DNA of 50,475 nt from Chromatiales bacterium (GCA_003251535.1 QKFD01000021.1:1-50475); one strand, 5' to 3'. Counted from the stretch's first letter, positions 1-9,835 are shown. Numbers and translations: made by a program. The notes: a model not told the origin generated them from the letters alone.

Positions 1-1
1 A

Positions 2-1357
2 GGGGTCGATGTGGTGCGCGTCAACTTCTCCCACGGCACCCCTGAGGAGCATATCGAGCGGGTGGAGCGGGTCCGTAACCGGGCCCGCGCCCACGGTCGG
101 CAGGTCGGCGTATTGGCCGATCTGCAAGGCCCGAAGATCCGCATCGATCGCTTCAAAGATGGCAAGAAGGTGGTGCTGGAGGAGGGAAAAACCTTCACTA
201 TTGACCCCGCCCGGGATCCCTTCAGCGGGGATGAGACCGGCGTTGGCACTGTCTACAAATCGCTGCCCAATGACGTCAAGCGGGGGGACACCCTGCTGCT
301 GGACGACGGCCGCTTGGTCCTCTGGGTAGACCAGGTGCAGGGCAGCGCCGTTGTCTGCCGAGTGGTGGTGGGTGGCCTGCTCTCCGATCGCAAGGGGATC
401 AACAAACAGGGTGGAGGTCTCTCCGCCCCGGCCCTCACCGACAAGGATAAGGAGGATATCAAGCTGGCGGCCCGCATCCAGGCCGACTACCTTGCCGTCT
501 CCTTCCCTCGCACTGCGGATGACATCAACGAGGCGCGGGAGCTGCTGCGGCTGGCCGGTGGCCACGGTGGGATCTGCGCCAAGATCGAGCGGGCCGAGGC
601 GTTGGATGTGGTGGATGAGATCATCGCCGCCTCCGATGCCATCATGGTGGCCCGTGGTGACCTTGGCGTGGAGATCGGCGATGCCTCCCTGCCGCCGGTG
701 CAGAAGCGTCTCATCCAGCGGGCCCGCTGCATGAATCGGGTGGTGATCACCGCCACCCAGATGATGGAGTCGATGATCGAAAACCAGATCCCTACCCGGG
801 CCGAGGTCTTCGACGTCGCCAACGCCGTGTTGGATGGGACCGACGCGGTGATGCTCTCCGCCGAGACCGCCGCCGGCAAGTACCCGGACAAGGCCGTGGC
901 CGCCATGGATCGCGTCTGCCGCGAGGCGGAGAAACACCCGCTGGCGATGCAGTCCGATCACCGTATCCACAGCCAGTTCACCCACACCGACGAGGCGATT
1001 GCCATGGCCACCATGTATGTGGCCAACCACCTCAACGTGAAGGCCATCGCCGCCCTCACCGAGTCGGGAACGACCCCACTGTGGATGTCGCGCATCAGCT
1101 CCGGCATCCCCATCTACGCCCTCACTCGCCACGTAGAGACCCGCCGCAAGGTGACCCTCTACCGCGGGGTCTACCCGGTCAGCTTCACCAGCGCCACCGC
1201 AGATCACGCCCAGGTGAACCGTGAGGCGGTGGAGGAGCTGATGCGGCGTGGTGCCGTGCGGGATGGTGACCTGGTCATCATCACCAAGGGCGACCTGATG
1301 GGGGTCCATGGCGGCACCAACGCCATGAAGATCGTCAAGGTAGGCGAGCTGGTCTGA
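2..1357 (+). CDS. pyk: Pyruvate kinase, type II (PykA-like), 5'-truncated by the window
   Basis: Catalyses phosphoenolpyruvate + ADP to pyruvate + ATP, the last step of glycolysis, in the cytoplasm. The frame is already open at base 2 and reads [12 protein letters not shown], so roughly 27 N-terminal residues lie outside the window; the first GTG at 11 is internal, not a start. Visible family motifs are the RVNFSHG substrate loop, LQGPKIR, the [11 protein letters not shown] signature after the catalytic Lys region (CAKIERAEA), and [11 protein letters not shown] followed by the [23 protein letters not shown] helix. The [18 protein letters not shown] stretch matches PykA rather than PykF. The C-terminal allosteric domain is complete. 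The order pyk then aldolase is typical of Calvin-cycle gammaproteobacteria, where both follow tkt-gap-pgk. Confidence 0.97.
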   Translation, partial: GVDVVRVNFSHGTPEEHIERVERVRNRARAHGRQVGVLADLQGPKIRIDRFKDGKKVVLEEGKTFTIDPARDPFSGDETGVGTVYKSLPNDVKRGDTLLLDDGRLVLWVDQVQGSAVVCRVVVGGLLSDRKGINKQGGGLSAPALTDKDKEDIKLAARIQADYLAVSFPRTADDINEARELLRLAGGHGGICAKIERAEALDVVDEIIAASDAIMVARGDLGVEIGDASLPPVQKRLIQRARCMNRVVITATQMMESMIENQIPTRAEVFDVANAVLDGTDAVMLSAETAAGKYPDKAVAAMDRVCREAEKHPLAMQSDHRIHSQFTHTDEAIAMATMYVANHLNVKAIAALTESGTTPLWMSRISSGIPIYALTRHVETRRKVTLYRGVYPVSFTSATADHAQVNREAVEELMRRGAVRDGDLVIITKGDLMGVHGGTNAMKIVKVGELV

Positions 1358-1479
1358 ACGCATCACAACCAACGCCGGACGGCGGCAGCGGGGCGGCACT
1401 GCATACATAATTAGCCGATACCCTCGCCGCCGCCGGCACCCCGAAAACCCAAAGAACCAAGACACCTAAGGAGTTTGCA

Positions 1480-2544
1480 ATGGCCCTGGTATCCATGCGT
1501 CAGCTTCTGGACCACGCCGCCGAGCACGGCTACGGTCTGCCCGCGTTCAACGTCAACAACATGGAGCAGGTGAAGGCGATCCTCGAAGCCGCCTCCGCCG
1601 TCGACGCCCCGGTGATCCTGCAAGGCTCCGCCGGCGCCCGCAAATATGCCGGCGAGCCGTTCCTGCGCCACCTCATCCTGGCCGCTGCCGAGGCCTATCC
1701 CCACATCCCCATCGCCATGCACCAGGACCACGGCGCCAGCCCCGCTATCTGCGCGCGCGCCATCCAGTCCGGTTTCACCTCCGTGATGATGGACGGCTCC
1801 CTGATGGAGGATGGCAAGACCCCCTCCAGCTACGACTACAACGTCGAGGTGACCCGCAAGGTGGCCGATATCGCCCACGCCTGCGGCGTGTCGGTGGAGG
1901 GTGAGCTGGGCTGCCTGGGCTCCCTGGAGACCGGCAAGATGGGTGAAGAGGATGGCCATGGCGCCGAGGGCGAGCTGGACCACTCCATGCTGCTCACCGA
2001 TCCCAACGAGGCGGCCGACTTCGTGAAGAAGACCGGCGTTGATGCCCTCGCCATCGCCATCGGTACCTCCCACGGTGCCTACAAGTTCACCCAGAAGCCC
2101 ACCGGCAAGGTGCTGCGTATCGACCGGGTGAAGGAGATCCATGAGCGCATCCCCACCGTCCACCTGGTGATGCACGGCTCCTCCTCCGTGCCGGAGGATT
2201 GGCTCGCCATCATCAACCAGTACGGTGGCGATATGGGCCAGACCTATGGCGTGCCGGTGGAGGAGATCGTCGAGGGCATCAAGCACGGCGTGCGCAAGGT
2301 GAACATCGATACCGACCTGCGGATGGCCTCCACTGGCGCCATCCGTAAGCACATGGCCGAGGATCGCAAGAACTTCGACCCGCGCAAATATTTCGCCGAG
2401 GCGACCAAGGCGATGGCTGGGATCTGCAAAAACCGCTACGAGGCGTTCGGCTCTGCCGGCCAGGCCTCCAAGATCAAGCCCATCTCGATGGAGACCATGT
2501 TTGCCCTCTATGCCAAGGGCGAGCTGGACCCGAAGGTGAACTAA
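1480..2544 (+). CDS. fba: Class II fructose-bisphosphate aldolase, Calvin-cycle subtype
   Basis: Zn-dependent aldolase that joins dihydroxyacetone phosphate with glyceraldehyde 3-phosphate to fructose 1,6-bisphosphate; Calvin-type enzymes often also make sedoheptulose 1,7-bisphosphate. It has 354 residues, normal for this subtype. Metal and substrate motifs visible: PAFNVNN near the start, HQDHGAS, the [20 protein letters not shown] loop, [22 protein letters not shown] and [11 protein letters not shown], with NIDTDLR at the phosphate site. The ATG at 1480 follows a good Shine-Dalgarno (TAAGGAG at 1467-1473). It lies 122 nt after pyk and is closed by a strong terminator at 2566, so it probably ends the gluconeogenic/Calvin operon that begins left of the window. 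Confidence 0.97.
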   Translation: MALVSMRQLLDHAAEHGYGLPAFNVNNMEQVKAILEAASAVDAPVILQGSAGARKYAGEPFLRHLILAAAEAYPHIPIAMHQDHGASPAICARAIQSGFTSVMMDGSLMEDGKTPSSYDYNVEVTRKVADIAHACGVSVEGELGCLGSLETGKMGEEDGHGAEGELDHSMLLTDPNEAADFVKKTGVDALAIAIGTSHGAYKFTQKPTGKVLRIDRVKEIHERIPTVHLVMHGSSSVPEDWLAIINQYGGDMGQTYGVPVEEIVEGIKHGVRKVNIDTDLRMASTGAIRKHMAEDRKNFDPRKYFAEATKAMAGICKNRYEAFGSAGQASKIKPISMETMFALYAKGELDPKVN

Positions 2545-2565
2545 GCGGTAATCGCAGTGCCCTGT

Positions 2566-2603
2566 AACGACTCAGGCGGCCCTCGGGCCGCCTGGGTCGT
2601 TTT
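2566..2603 (+). terminator. Rho-independent terminator after fba
   Basis: A 16-bp stem (2566-2581 with 2586-2601, one G-T wobble) closes a 4-nt CTCG loop and runs into TTTT at 2600-2603. It starts 21 nt past the aldolase stop and lies just before the end of the convergent cbbR, so it may act in both directions (the minus strand reads AACGAC at the same foot). Confidence 0.85.
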
Positions 2604-2614
2604 GGGGGACGCCT

Positions 2615-3613
2615 CTATGGCGTTGGCTGCGCGGAGCTGCCCTGCTCCTTCTCCGTGTGTCCCCGCCGCGGCTTGCGCTCGCTACCAATGGCGGCCACCC
2701 CGTGGGCCGGGCTCTTGCCCAATAGCGGTGCGGCCTCATTCAGCAGGAAGTCTTTGAACGCCTGCGCCACCACCGAGAGCCGCTTACCGGAGCGGTGGAC
2801 CACATACCAGTGGCGCAGGATGGGGAAGTCCTCCACGTCGAGGATGGTGAGTCGATCGAGCGACAGCTCCATCTCCACCGTATCGCGGGAGAGTAGCCCC
2901 AGCCCTAGACCGGCCTGAACACTCTGCTTGATCGCCTCATTGCTCCCCACCTCCATGCCCGTTTGGATGTGGATCCCCCGCTCCTGGAAGAAGCGCTCCA
3001 TGGCGCTACGGGTACCAGAACCCAGCTCCCGCACCAGAAAGATCTCCTGCTCCAACCGTTTCAGCGGGACCCGCGGCTCCGATGCCAAGGCGTGGCCGGT
3101 GGGGGCGACGATCACCAGCGGATTCTCCATAAAGGCCCCCGCCTCTAGGTCCATATCGGTGGGGGGCTGGCCCATCACCACCATATCCACCTCGTTCTCC
3201 GCCAGCTGCTTGAGGAGGGTCTGCCGGTTGGTGACATCCAGACTCACGGTGACACCGGGGTAGCGCTGACAGAAGGTACCCAGCAGGGTGGGGGCGAAGT
3301 AGTTGGCGGTGGAGGCGACCGAGATGCGCAATTTGCCTTGATTGAGCCCCTTCAGGTTGGCCAGCACCGTCTCCAGCTCCTCCAGCTGTTGGGCGATCAC
3401 CTTGCTGTAGTGATAGACCTCTTCACCGGCATCGGTGAGGTAGATCCGCTTGCCCAGCTGCTCGAAGAGCGGCACCTCCAGCTGGTTCTCCAACTGTTTG
3501 ACCTGCATCGATACCGCCGGCTGGGTCAGGCACAGCTCCTCTGCCGCGCGCGTGAAGCTCAAATGCTTCGATACCGCAGCAAACACCTTGAACTGGCGCA
3601 GGGTTACATTCAT
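2615..3613 (-). CDS. cbbR: LysR-type regulator of the Calvin cycle, CbbR
   Basis: Transcriptional activator of cbb operons that senses metabolites such as RuBP, PEP or NADPH, depending on species. It has 332 residues: an N-terminal winged HTH (residues 1-60, MNVTLRQFKVFAAVSKHLSFTR then AAEELCLTQPAVSMQVKQLE), a linker helix, and the LysR effector domain from about residue 92 (GKLRISVASTANYFAP). The C-terminal tail after residue 300 is Lys/Arg/Ser-rich and looks disordered. The MNVTLRQFKVF start and the position divergent from RuBisCO are the hallmarks of CbbR. The start ATG (complement of 3611-3613) is only 12 nt from a palindrome at 3625-3640, which suits autoregulation. Convergent with fba on its other side. 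Confidence 0.95.
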   Translation of the reverse strand: MNVTLRQFKVFAAVSKHLSFTRAAEELCLTQPAVSMQVKQLENQLEVPLFEQLGKRIYLTDAGEEVYHYSKVIAQQLEELETVLANLKGLNQGKLRISVASTANYFAPTLLGTFCQRYPGVTVSLDVTNRQTLLKQLAENEVDMVVMGQPPTDMDLEAGAFMENPLVIVAPTGHALASEPRVPLKRLEQEIFLVRELGSGTRSAMERFFQERGIHIQTGMEVGSNEAIKQSVQAGLGLGLLSRDTVEMELSLDRLTILDVEDFPILRHWYVVHRSGKRLSVVAQAFKDFLLNEAAPLLGKSPAHGVAAIGSERKPRRGHTEKEQGSSAQPTP

Positions 3614-3844
3614 AGCGGAGTCCTATAAGGCAAACCTTATCCTACAAATAAAATGATCTAACTACTACTTATGAAAAGACTGACTATAATTCTCAACAAC
3701 TCGACCCGGAGCATCGAGTTTAGGTCATCGATGTCAGTAGCGTCAGACAGTTGATCAGCGCTCAGAGATCCCGCAGCCGATGGGACATACATCGCAGCGA
3801 CCGATCCCTTAAACCCAACAGTGTAGATAATCAGGAGTATCGTG
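3614..3844 (+). promoter_or_regulatory. cbbR-cbbL divergent control region with candidate CbbR operator
   Basis: This 231-nt intergenic region is clearly more AT-rich than the flanking genes. It holds a perfect inverted repeat ATAAGG-CAAA-CCTTAT at 3625-3640, a spacing that fits a LysR-type site, placed beside the cbbR start. A plus-strand TATAAT lies at 3685-3690 with no good -35 element 17 nt upstream (3662-3667), as expected for an activator-dependent promoter. That would give cbbL a leader of about 145 nt. The ribosome-binding site AGGAG is at 3833-3837. Confidence 0.6.
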
Positions 3845-5263
3845 ATGGCCAAGACCTACAACGCAGGCGTCAAGGAGTATCGCGAAACCTATTGGATGCC
3901 CGACTACACCCCTAAGGAGAGCGACTTCCTCGCCTGTTTCAAAGTGGTACCACAGGCGGGTGTGCCGCGTGAGGAGGCCGCCGCCGCCGTGGCGGCAGAG
4001 TCCTCCACCGGCACGTGGACCACGGTGTGGACCGACCTACTGACCGATCTCGACTACTACAAAGGGCGCGCCTACGCCATCGAGGATGTCCCCGGTGACG
4101 ATGAGGCGTTCTACGCCTTCATTGCCTACCCACTCGACCTGTTTGAGGAGGGCTCGGTGGTCAATGTGCTCACCTCCCTGGTGGGCAACGTCTTTGGCTT
4201 CAAAGCGGTGCGCTCGCTACGTCTGGAGGATGTACGCATCCCGGTGGCGTTTGTGGTCACCTGCGGTGGGCCACCCAACGGTATCCAGGTGGAGCGGGAC
4301 AAGATGAACAAGTACGGCCGCGCCCTGCTCGGCTGCACCATCAAGCCCAAACTCGGCCTCTCCGCCAAGAACTACGGCCGTGCCGTCTATGAGTGTCTGC
4401 GGGGCGGATTGGACTTCACCAAGGATGACGAGAACGTCAACTCCCAACCCTTCATGCGCTGGCGCCAGCGGTTCGAGTTTGTCGCCGAGGCGATCCACAA
4501 GGCCGAGGCGGAGACCGGCGAACGCAAAGGGCACTACCTCAACGTGACGGCACCCACCCCCGAGGCGATGTATGAGCGGGCCGAGTTCGCCAAAGAGCTG
4601 GGGATGCCCATCATCATGCACGACTACCTCACCGCCGGCTTCACCGCCAACACCGGCCTGGCCAACTGGTGCCGGCGCAATGGGATGCTGCTCCACATCC
4701 ACCGTGCCATGCACGCCGTCATCGACCGCAACCCCCGCCACGGGATCCACTTCCGGGTGCTGGCCAAGATGCTGCGCCTCTCCGGCGGCGACCACCTCCA
4801 CTCCGGTACCGTCGTGGGCAAGTTGGAGGGGGATCGGGCCGCTACCCTCGGCTGGATCGACCTCATGCGGGAGCGCTATGTCAAAGAGGATCGCTCGCGC
4901 GGCATCTTCTTCGACCAAGATTGGGCCTATATGCCGGGTCTGCTCCCCGTCGCCTCCGGTGGTATCCACGTCTGGCACATGCCGGCCCTGGTCTCCATCT
5001 TCGGTGATGACTCGGTGCTCCAGTTTGGTGGCGGCACCCTCGGTCACCCCTGGGGCAACGCCGCCGGCGCCGCCGCCAACCGTGTCGCCCTGGAGGCGTG
5101 TACCCAGGCGCGCAACGAGGGGCGGGAGCTGGAGAAGGAGGGGAAAGAGATCCTCACCGATGCCGCCAAGGCGAGCCCTGAGTTGAAGATGGCGATGGAG
5201 ACCTGGAAGGAGATCAAGTTTGAGTTCGATACCGTCGATAAGCTCGACGTAGCGCACCGCTGA
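3845..5263 (+). CDS. cbbL: RuBisCO large subunit, form IA
   Basis: Fixes CO2 onto ribulose 1,5-bisphosphate to give two 3-phosphoglycerates; works as an L8S8 complex with CbbS. Counted from the ATG at 3845 it has 472 residues. The GTG just before, at 3842, would add one residue, but AGGAG at 3833-3837 is 7 nt from the ATG and form IA proteins begin MAKTY. Active-site motifs: [11 protein letters not shown] (Lys167), [11 protein letters not shown] with the carbamylated Lys193 and metal ligands Asp195/Glu196, HIHRAMHAV, the [16 protein letters not shown] loop 6, and [16 protein letters not shown]. The sequence is form IA rather than form II. With cbbQ and cbbO downstream and no carboxysome genes, it belongs to the non-carboxysomal IAq type. 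Confidence 0.98.
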   Translation: MAKTYNAGVKEYRETYWMPDYTPKESDFLACFKVVPQAGVPREEAAAAVAAESSTGTWTTVWTDLLTDLDYYKGRAYAIEDVPGDDEAFYAFIAYPLDLFEEGSVVNVLTSLVGNVFGFKAVRSLRLEDVRIPVAFVVTCGGPPNGIQVERDKMNKYGRALLGCTIKPKLGLSAKNYGRAVYECLRGGLDFTKDDENVNSQPFMRWRQRFEFVAEAIHKAEAETGERKGHYLNVTAPTPEAMYERAEFAKELGMPIIMHDYLTAGFTANTGLANWCRRNGMLLHIHRAMHAVIDRNPRHGIHFRVLAKMLRLSGGDHLHSGTVVGKLEGDRAATLGWIDLMRERYVKEDRSRGIFFDQDWAYMPGLLPVASGGIHVWHMPALVSIFGDDSVLQFGGGTLGHPWGNAAGAAANRVALEACTQARNEGRELEKEGKEILTDAAKASPELKMAMETWKEIKFEFDTVDKLDVAHR

Positions 5264-5314
5264 TCCCCCACCAGCCCCCCATCCGGCCTAAAACCGTCTT
5301 ACTAGAGGTGCCCC

Positions 5315-5671
5315 ATGAGCGAGATGCAGGACTACCACTCCAGCCTGAGCGACCCCAGCAGCCGCAAGTTCGAGACCTTCTCCTATCTGCAAGAGCTGGA
5401 TCCGGGACAGATCCGGCGCCAGGTGGAGTACATCGTGCGCCGCGGTTGGAACCCGGCGGTCGAGCATACCGAACCGGAGAACGCCTTCGACCACTACTGG
5501 TACATGTGGAAACTGCCGCTGTTTGGCGAGGCCGATGTAGATCGCATCCTGGCGGAGGCGGAGGCGTGCCATAAGGCCCACCCTAACCACCATGTGCGGC
5601 TCATTGGCTACGACAACTACAAGCAGTCCCAAGGCACGGCGATGGTCATCTATCGCGGGCCGACGGTCTGA
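5315..5671 (+). CDS. cbbS: RuBisCO small subunit, form IA
   Basis: Small subunit of the L8S8 holoenzyme, 118 residues, the normal length for form IA. It begins [20 protein letters not shown] and contains the conserved [21 protein letters not shown] region, [10 protein letters not shown], and the C-terminal [20 protein letters not shown] segment seen in proteobacterial small subunits. The ATG follows AGAGGTG at 5304-5310. The 51-nt gap from cbbL and the hairpin after the gene suggest cbbLS is the most abundant part of a longer transcript. Confidence 0.97.
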   Translation: MSEMQDYHSSLSDPSSRKFETFSYLQELDPGQIRRQVEYIVRRGWNPAVEHTEPENAFDHYWYMWKLPLFGEADVDRILAEAEACHKAHPNHHVRLIGYDNYKQSQGTAMVIYRGPTV

Positions 5672-5675
5672 TGCC

Positions 5676-5704
5676 GTGGGGGCGCCCGAGGTGGGCGCCC
5701 CCAC
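5676..5704 (+). terminator. Hairpin after cbbS (attenuator or 3'-stabiliser)
   Basis: A perfect 12-bp stem, 5676-5687 with 5693-5704, and a 5-nt loop starts 4 nt after the cbbS stop. There is no T-run, so it is more likely a partial terminator or a processing/stability element that keeps cbbLS mRNA above cbbQO than a full stop. It sits in the 167-nt gap before cbbQ. Confidence 0.55.
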
Positions 5705-5838
5705 CGCTACGGCTGGGGCAGCCGGTGGTGCCAGCGGTCGCAGTGCGCCACCTCTGCGAGAGTAGAACCCCCCTGGAGATAGCGTGACTGGAGCGCCGCC
5801 CAGCGCTGCGTCGGTCACGGCGGATAAGGGCATACAAG

Positions 5839-6639
5839 ATGAGCGCACAAGAGCAGTATCAGGTTTCGGAGCGCCCCTACTACCGCCCGGTGGGTGAGGA
5901 GGTGGAGCTGTTCAGCGCCGCCTACGCCGCCCGGATGCCGGTGATGTTGAAGGGGCCTACAGGGTGCGGTAAATCCCGCTTTGTCGAGTACATGGCGTGG
6001 CATCTGGGCCGCCCCCTCATCACCGTTGCCTGCAACGAGGATATGACCGCCTCCGATCTGGTGGGGCGCTACCTGCTCGATGCCAGCGGCACCCGTTGGC
6101 AGGATGGTCCCCTCACCGCCGCCGCCCGTATCGGCGCCATCTGCTATCTGGATGAGGTGGTGGAGGCGCGCCAAGACACCACGGTGGTGATCCACCCCCT
6201 CACCGACCACCGTCGCACCCTGCCGCTCGACAAGAAGGGGGAGCTGGTGGTGGCCCACCCCGACTTCCAGCTGGTCATCTCCTACAACCCCGGCTATCAG
6301 AACCTGATGAAGGACCTGAAACAGTCCACCAAACAGCGCTTTGGTGCCCTCGACTTCCACTATCCGGCAGCGGCGGTGGAGGCGGAGGTGGTGGCCCACG
6401 AAGGGGGGATCGAGCTGGCCGTGGCGGAGAAGTTGGTGCAGGTGGCGCACCGCTCACGCAACCTGAAGGGGCACGGCCTGGATGAGGGGATCTCCACCCG
6501 GCTGCTGGTCTACGCCGCCAGCCTCATCGCCAAGGGGATCGCCCCCCAGGCGGCCTGTGCCATGACCCTGGTGCGCCCCATCACCGATGACCCCGATATG
6601 CGCGAGACCCTGGACGCCGCCGTCGCCACCTATTTCTGA
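5839..6639 (+). CDS. cbbQ: RuBisCO activase subunit CbbQ (MoxR-type AAA+ ATPase)
   Basis: With CbbO it forms the Rubisco activase of form I-bearing chemoautotrophs: the CbbQ hexamer hydrolyses ATP to strip inhibitory sugar phosphates from RuBisCO. It has 266 residues with Walker A GPTGCGKS at 39-46, the VACNEDMTASDLVGR segment, Walker B AICYLDEVVEA, the HPLTDHRRTLPL insert, sensor 1 ISYNPGYQ and a C-terminal EGISTRLLVYAASLI region. These match the CbbQ/NirQ/NorQ clade; the position after cbbS decides for CbbQ. The ATG lies 167 nt beyond cbbS. Confidence 0.95.
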   Translation: MSAQEQYQVSERPYYRPVGEEVELFSAAYAARMPVMLKGPTGCGKSRFVEYMAWHLGRPLITVACNEDMTASDLVGRYLLDASGTRWQDGPLTAAARIGAICYLDEVVEARQDTTVVIHPLTDHRRTLPLDKKGELVVAHPDFQLVISYNPGYQNLMKDLKQSTKQRFGALDFHYPAAAVEAEVVAHEGGIELAVAEKLVQVAHRSRNLKGHGLDEGISTRLLVYAASLIAKGIAPQAACAMTLVRPITDDPDMRETLDAAVATYF

Positions 6640-6693
6640 GGCGGTGGGCGCTACCGCTATACTGCGCCCCTTTGCGTACTGGAGAGAGGGGCC

Positions 6694-7281
6694 ATGTTGG
6701 ATCGGGAGTACATCGAAGGGCTGCGGCGGGACATCGTATTCGATACCACCCTGCGCGGATTTCCACTCAGGTTCCACTCCACCTGGGGGATCTTCTCCCC
6801 ACGGGAGATCGATGCCGGTACCCATCTGCTGCTGGACCACATCGAAGTCGGGGAGGCGGACCGCTGTTTTGATCTCGGCTGCGGCTACGGCCCGCTCGGC
6901 ATCGCCCTGGCCAAGCTGGCGCCCCAAGGCCACAGCCTGATGGTGGACCGCGACTTCATCTCAGTGGAGTACGCCCGCAAGAACATCGCCGCTAACGCCC
7001 TCGGCAACGCCGAGGCGCTGCTCTCCAACGGTTTTGATCAGATCGGCGAGCGCCGCTTCGACTGCGTAGTCTCCAACATCCCGGCCAAGGTGGGTAAGGA
7101 GATGCTGCACCTGCTGCTGTTTGATGCCTGGCGCCACCTGGAGCCGGGGGGGCGGATCTGGGTGGTCACCATCACCGGTCTGCGCCGCTTCATCGAACGC
7201 AACTTTAAAGAGGTGTTCGGCAACTACGACAAGGTGAAGCAGGGCAAAGACTACACCGTGGCGATGGCCGTGCGGGAGTGA
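6694..7281 (+). CDS. Class I SAM-dependent methyltransferase (MTS/RsmC-like) inside the cbb operon
   Basis: A 195-residue Rossmann methyltransferase: motif I DLGCGYGPLG (about 60-69), VDRDFISVEYARKNIAANAL as the acidic-ribose motif, and FDCVVSNIPAK (122-132) where RsmC/RlmG/HemK relatives have NPPF or NPPY. The motif IV sequence SNIPAK is a conservative variant, so the target may be RNA, protein or a small molecule; I cannot tell which. It lacks the extra N-terminal domain of RsmC. It is set between cbbQ and cbbO with 54-nt and 73-nt gaps and the same codon use, so it is probably co-transcribed with them. A role in modifying RuBisCO or its activase is only a guess from position. Confidence 0.8.
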   Translation: MLDREYIEGLRRDIVFDTTLRGFPLRFHSTWGIFSPREIDAGTHLLLDHIEVGEADRCFDLGCGYGPLGIALAKLAPQGHSLMVDRDFISVEYARKNIAANALGNAEALLSNGFDQIGERRFDCVVSNIPAKVGKEMLHLLLFDAWRHLEPGGRIWVVTITGLRRFIERNFKEVFGNYDKVKQGKDYTVAMAVRE

Positions 7282-7354
7282 ACCCGCTCCGGCGGCCAGC
7301 GCGCTAATGCGATCAAGGGGGCGCGGATGATTCGCGCCCGCGCGGAGGCAGCCC

Positions 7355-9703
7355 GTGAGCATTCAACTCGAAGAGTACCGCGACTATCTGGAGCAGGCCG
7401 ATCCCCACCTGCACGACACCCTCACCGCCAGCTTTGCCGAGGCGGCGCGGAGCATGTCCCCCCGTGGCCTAGTCCACTGGCTGGAGGGGGCCAAGGCGCT
7501 CGGTAAGCTGGGGCGGGGCCGCGACCTAGTGATCAACTACGTCGAGGCGATGCCGGCGGTGGTCAAGGAGGTGGGGGAGGAGGCGATCCCGGAGGCGGTC
7601 AGTGCGGCGATGAAGCTCGCCTCCATGGTCAGCGGCGAGGTGATCGCCCTGATGTTTGCCAACCTGCCGGTGGCGGCGCGGCGGTTGGGGGATATCGAAC
7701 TCTATAAGCAGTATCTCCAGCTGCTGCATCAGCTCTCCGCCAAGGCGCCGCGTGGCCTGCGCCCCATGCTTGGTCGGCTCGACCAGCTCTTCGCCAAGCT
7801 GACCCTGGGTGGCCTGCGGCGCTGGGCGCTATGGGGCGCCCAGGCCCACGCCCGCGACTTCCTCGCCTTGGCCCAGTACTTCGCCCTGGAGACCCAAGAT
7901 AGCCTGGCGGTGCTGCAACGGGAGCGGCGCGGCACCCTGTTTGTCGATCAGCAGCGCAAACTCAACTTCTACCTGCGGGCGCTCTGGGGGCGTGACTTCT
8001 TCCTCCGCCCCACCTCGGGCGATATCGAGTCCCGCGTTGGCACGCGGCCATTCATCGAGGAGCGGGTGATCCACCTGCCCGATGCCTACGACGATCTGCA
8101 CGGCCTCTCCGGCAAGGAGCTTTATCGCGCCAGCGCCTGCCATGCTGCCGCCCACCTTGCCTACACCCTGCGCCCCCTCTCGGCCGAGGCGCTCACCCCG
8201 GTGCAGATGTTCATCATCGCCCTCGTTGAGGATGCCCGCATCGAGGCGCTGGCGATCCGTGACTTCCCCGGGTTAAAGGCGCTCTGGCTGCCGTTCCATC
8301 AGGCGGTCGCCGCGGCCCCGGGCGAGCGGCATGAGGTGGTGCGGCTGCTGGAGCGGCTCGCCCATGCCCTGCTGGCAGGGCGGGCGGAGGCGGCCGATGG
8401 CGCGCTCATCGCCGAGTGGGTGGCCCTGTTCCAGGCCGAGCTGGCGCAGCGGCCGCAGGCGGTCCAGCTCTCGTGGGATCTCGGGGTGGGGCTCTACAAC
8501 CGTCTGTTGGCGCACAGCCACCTGCCGAGCTTGCGGCTGCTGGAGCAGCAGTTTGCCGTCCCCTATCGGGACGATAACCGCTACCTCTGGGCCTTTGACG
8601 AGCAGCAGTGGCAGGAGGCGGACTACCTGGCCAGCTTGGCCGGTCAGGTGCGGCGTCAGGTCAACGTGATGGAGTTGGTCAATGAGCTGGACTGCGAGCT
8701 GGCCGGTGACGATGCGCAGGAGATCTGGCACCTGGAGTCGGAGTTCTTCCGCGATGGTGATCCACTCGGGGTCTCCCTCAACCAACTGGAGGGCAAGCCG
8801 CCGGTGAGCGAGCCGTTCCACTATCCGGAGTGGGACTACGCCGTGCAGCTCCACCGCCCCGACTGGGTGACGGTGCTGGAGCGGCGCCCAGAGGCAGGGG
8901 ATCCACAGCAGGTGGAGGAGACCCTGATCGAGTACCGCCCCATCGCCAACCGGCTGCGCCATATCATCGACGCCGTACAGCCACAGGGGGTGATCCGCCA
9001 GCGGCGGCAGGAGGAGGGGGAGGAGATCGACCTCGACGCCGCCATCCGCGCCATGGTGGATCTCCGCATGGGGCAGACCCCGGATCCGCGCATCGGCATC
9101 CGCCTGAAGCGCACCACCCGCGACCTCGCCGCGCTGGTGCTCATCGATCTCTCCGAATCCACTAACGACACCCCACCCGGTGCCGATCGTCCCATCGTCC
9201 AGCTGGCGCGGGAGGCCACCACCCTCCTGGCCTGGGCGCTGGAGGCCATTGGGGACCCCTTTGCCATCCACGGCTTCGCCTCTGACGGCCGCCACGACCT
9301 GCAATACTTCCGCTTCAAGGAGTTTGACCAGCCGTGGGATGAGGGCGCCAAGGGGCGCCTCGCCGGGATGCGGGGCGGCCTCTCCACCCGCATGGGGGGG
9401 GCACTGCGCCACGCCGCCCACCACCTCCAGCGGCAACCGCGCCAGAAGCGGCTCATCCTGCTCATCACCGACGGTGAACCGGCCGATATCGACGTGCGGG
9501 ATCCCCAATACCTGCGCCACGACACCCGCAAGGCGGTGGAGGAGCTGGCCGCCCAGGGGATCCACACCTACTGTCTCACCCTCGATCCGCAGGCCGACAG
9601 CTATGTGGCCCGCATCTTCGGCGCCAACCGCTACACCGTGCTGGATCGGGTGGAGCGGCTGCCGGAGCAGCTGCCGCAACTCTTCTTACAGTTGACCCGC
9701 TGA
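7355..9703 (+). CDS. cbbO: RuBisCO activase adaptor CbbO (von Willebrand A protein)
   Basis: Partner of CbbQ: the vWA domain docks the activase onto RuBisCO while the N-terminal region sits on the CbbQ hexamer. It has 782 residues, normal for CbbO. The N-terminal helical part starts MSIQLEEYRDYLE. The vWA domain lies near residues 590-782, with the MIDAS motif DLSES at 598-602, the ARLSTRMGGA-like GGLSTRMGGALRHA stretch and LILLITDGEPADID completing the metal site. Start is GTG at 7355. It is 73 nt after the methyltransferase gene and closes the cbb operon; the next genes are on the other strand. Confidence 0.94.
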   Translation: MSIQLEEYRDYLEQADPHLHDTLTASFAEAARSMSPRGLVHWLEGAKALGKLGRGRDLVINYVEAMPAVVKEVGEEAIPEAVSAAMKLASMVSGEVIALMFANLPVAARRLGDIELYKQYLQLLHQLSAKAPRGLRPMLGRLDQLFAKLTLGGLRRWALWGAQAHARDFLALAQYFALETQDSLAVLQRERRGTLFVDQQRKLNFYLRALWGRDFFLRPTSGDIESRVGTRPFIEERVIHLPDAYDDLHGLSGKELYRASACHAAAHLAYTLRPLSAEALTPVQMFIIALVEDARIEALAIRDFPGLKALWLPFHQAVAAAPGERHEVVRLLERLAHALLAGRAEAADGALIAEWVALFQAELAQRPQAVQLSWDLGVGLYNRLLAHSHLPSLRLLEQQFAVPYRDDNRYLWAFDEQQWQEADYLASLAGQVRRQVNVMELVNELDCELAGDDAQEIWHLESEFFRDGDPLGVSLNQLEGKPPVSEPFHYPEWDYAVQLHRPDWVTVLERRPEAGDPQQVEETLIEYRPIANRLRHIIDAVQPQGVIRQRRQEEGEEIDLDAAIRAMVDLRMGQTPDPRIGIRLKRTTRDLAALVLIDLSESTNDTPPGADRPIVQLAREATTLLAWALEAIGDPFAIHGFASDGRHDLQYFRFKEFDQPWDEGAKGRLAGMRGGLSTRMGGALRHAAHHLQRQPRQKRLILLITDGEPADIDVRDPQYLRHDTRKAVEELAAQGIHTYCLTLDPQADSYVARIFGANRYTVLDRVERLPEQLPQLFLQLTR

Positions 9704-9835
9704 ATCCCCAAGGCCCTTTTGCCGACGGGGCGGATGAGATAGCCGTCTAAATCGGCCCAGGCCACGCGGGCCAGTGGTGTCGCCATCCAGGCAGAGCGAC
9801 CGGCCCGTTACATTTCGTCAGGGGCCGGGCGGGGT

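Noticed and set aside
1411-2352. 313-residue minus-strand frame
   Set aside because: Antisense to the aldolase gene; His/Gly/Val-rich composition with no domain.
3842-3844. GTG one codon before the cbbL ATG as start
   Set aside because: Form IA RuBisCO starts MAKTY and the AGGAG spacing (7 nt) favours the ATG at 3845.
4217-5257. 346-residue minus-strand frame
   Set aside because: Antisense to cbbL, no recognisable domain; cbbL is certain.
8273-9679. 468-residue minus-strand frame
   Set aside because: Lies completely inside cbbO in the opposite strand, rich in Leu/Gly/His/Val as expected of a shadow frame.
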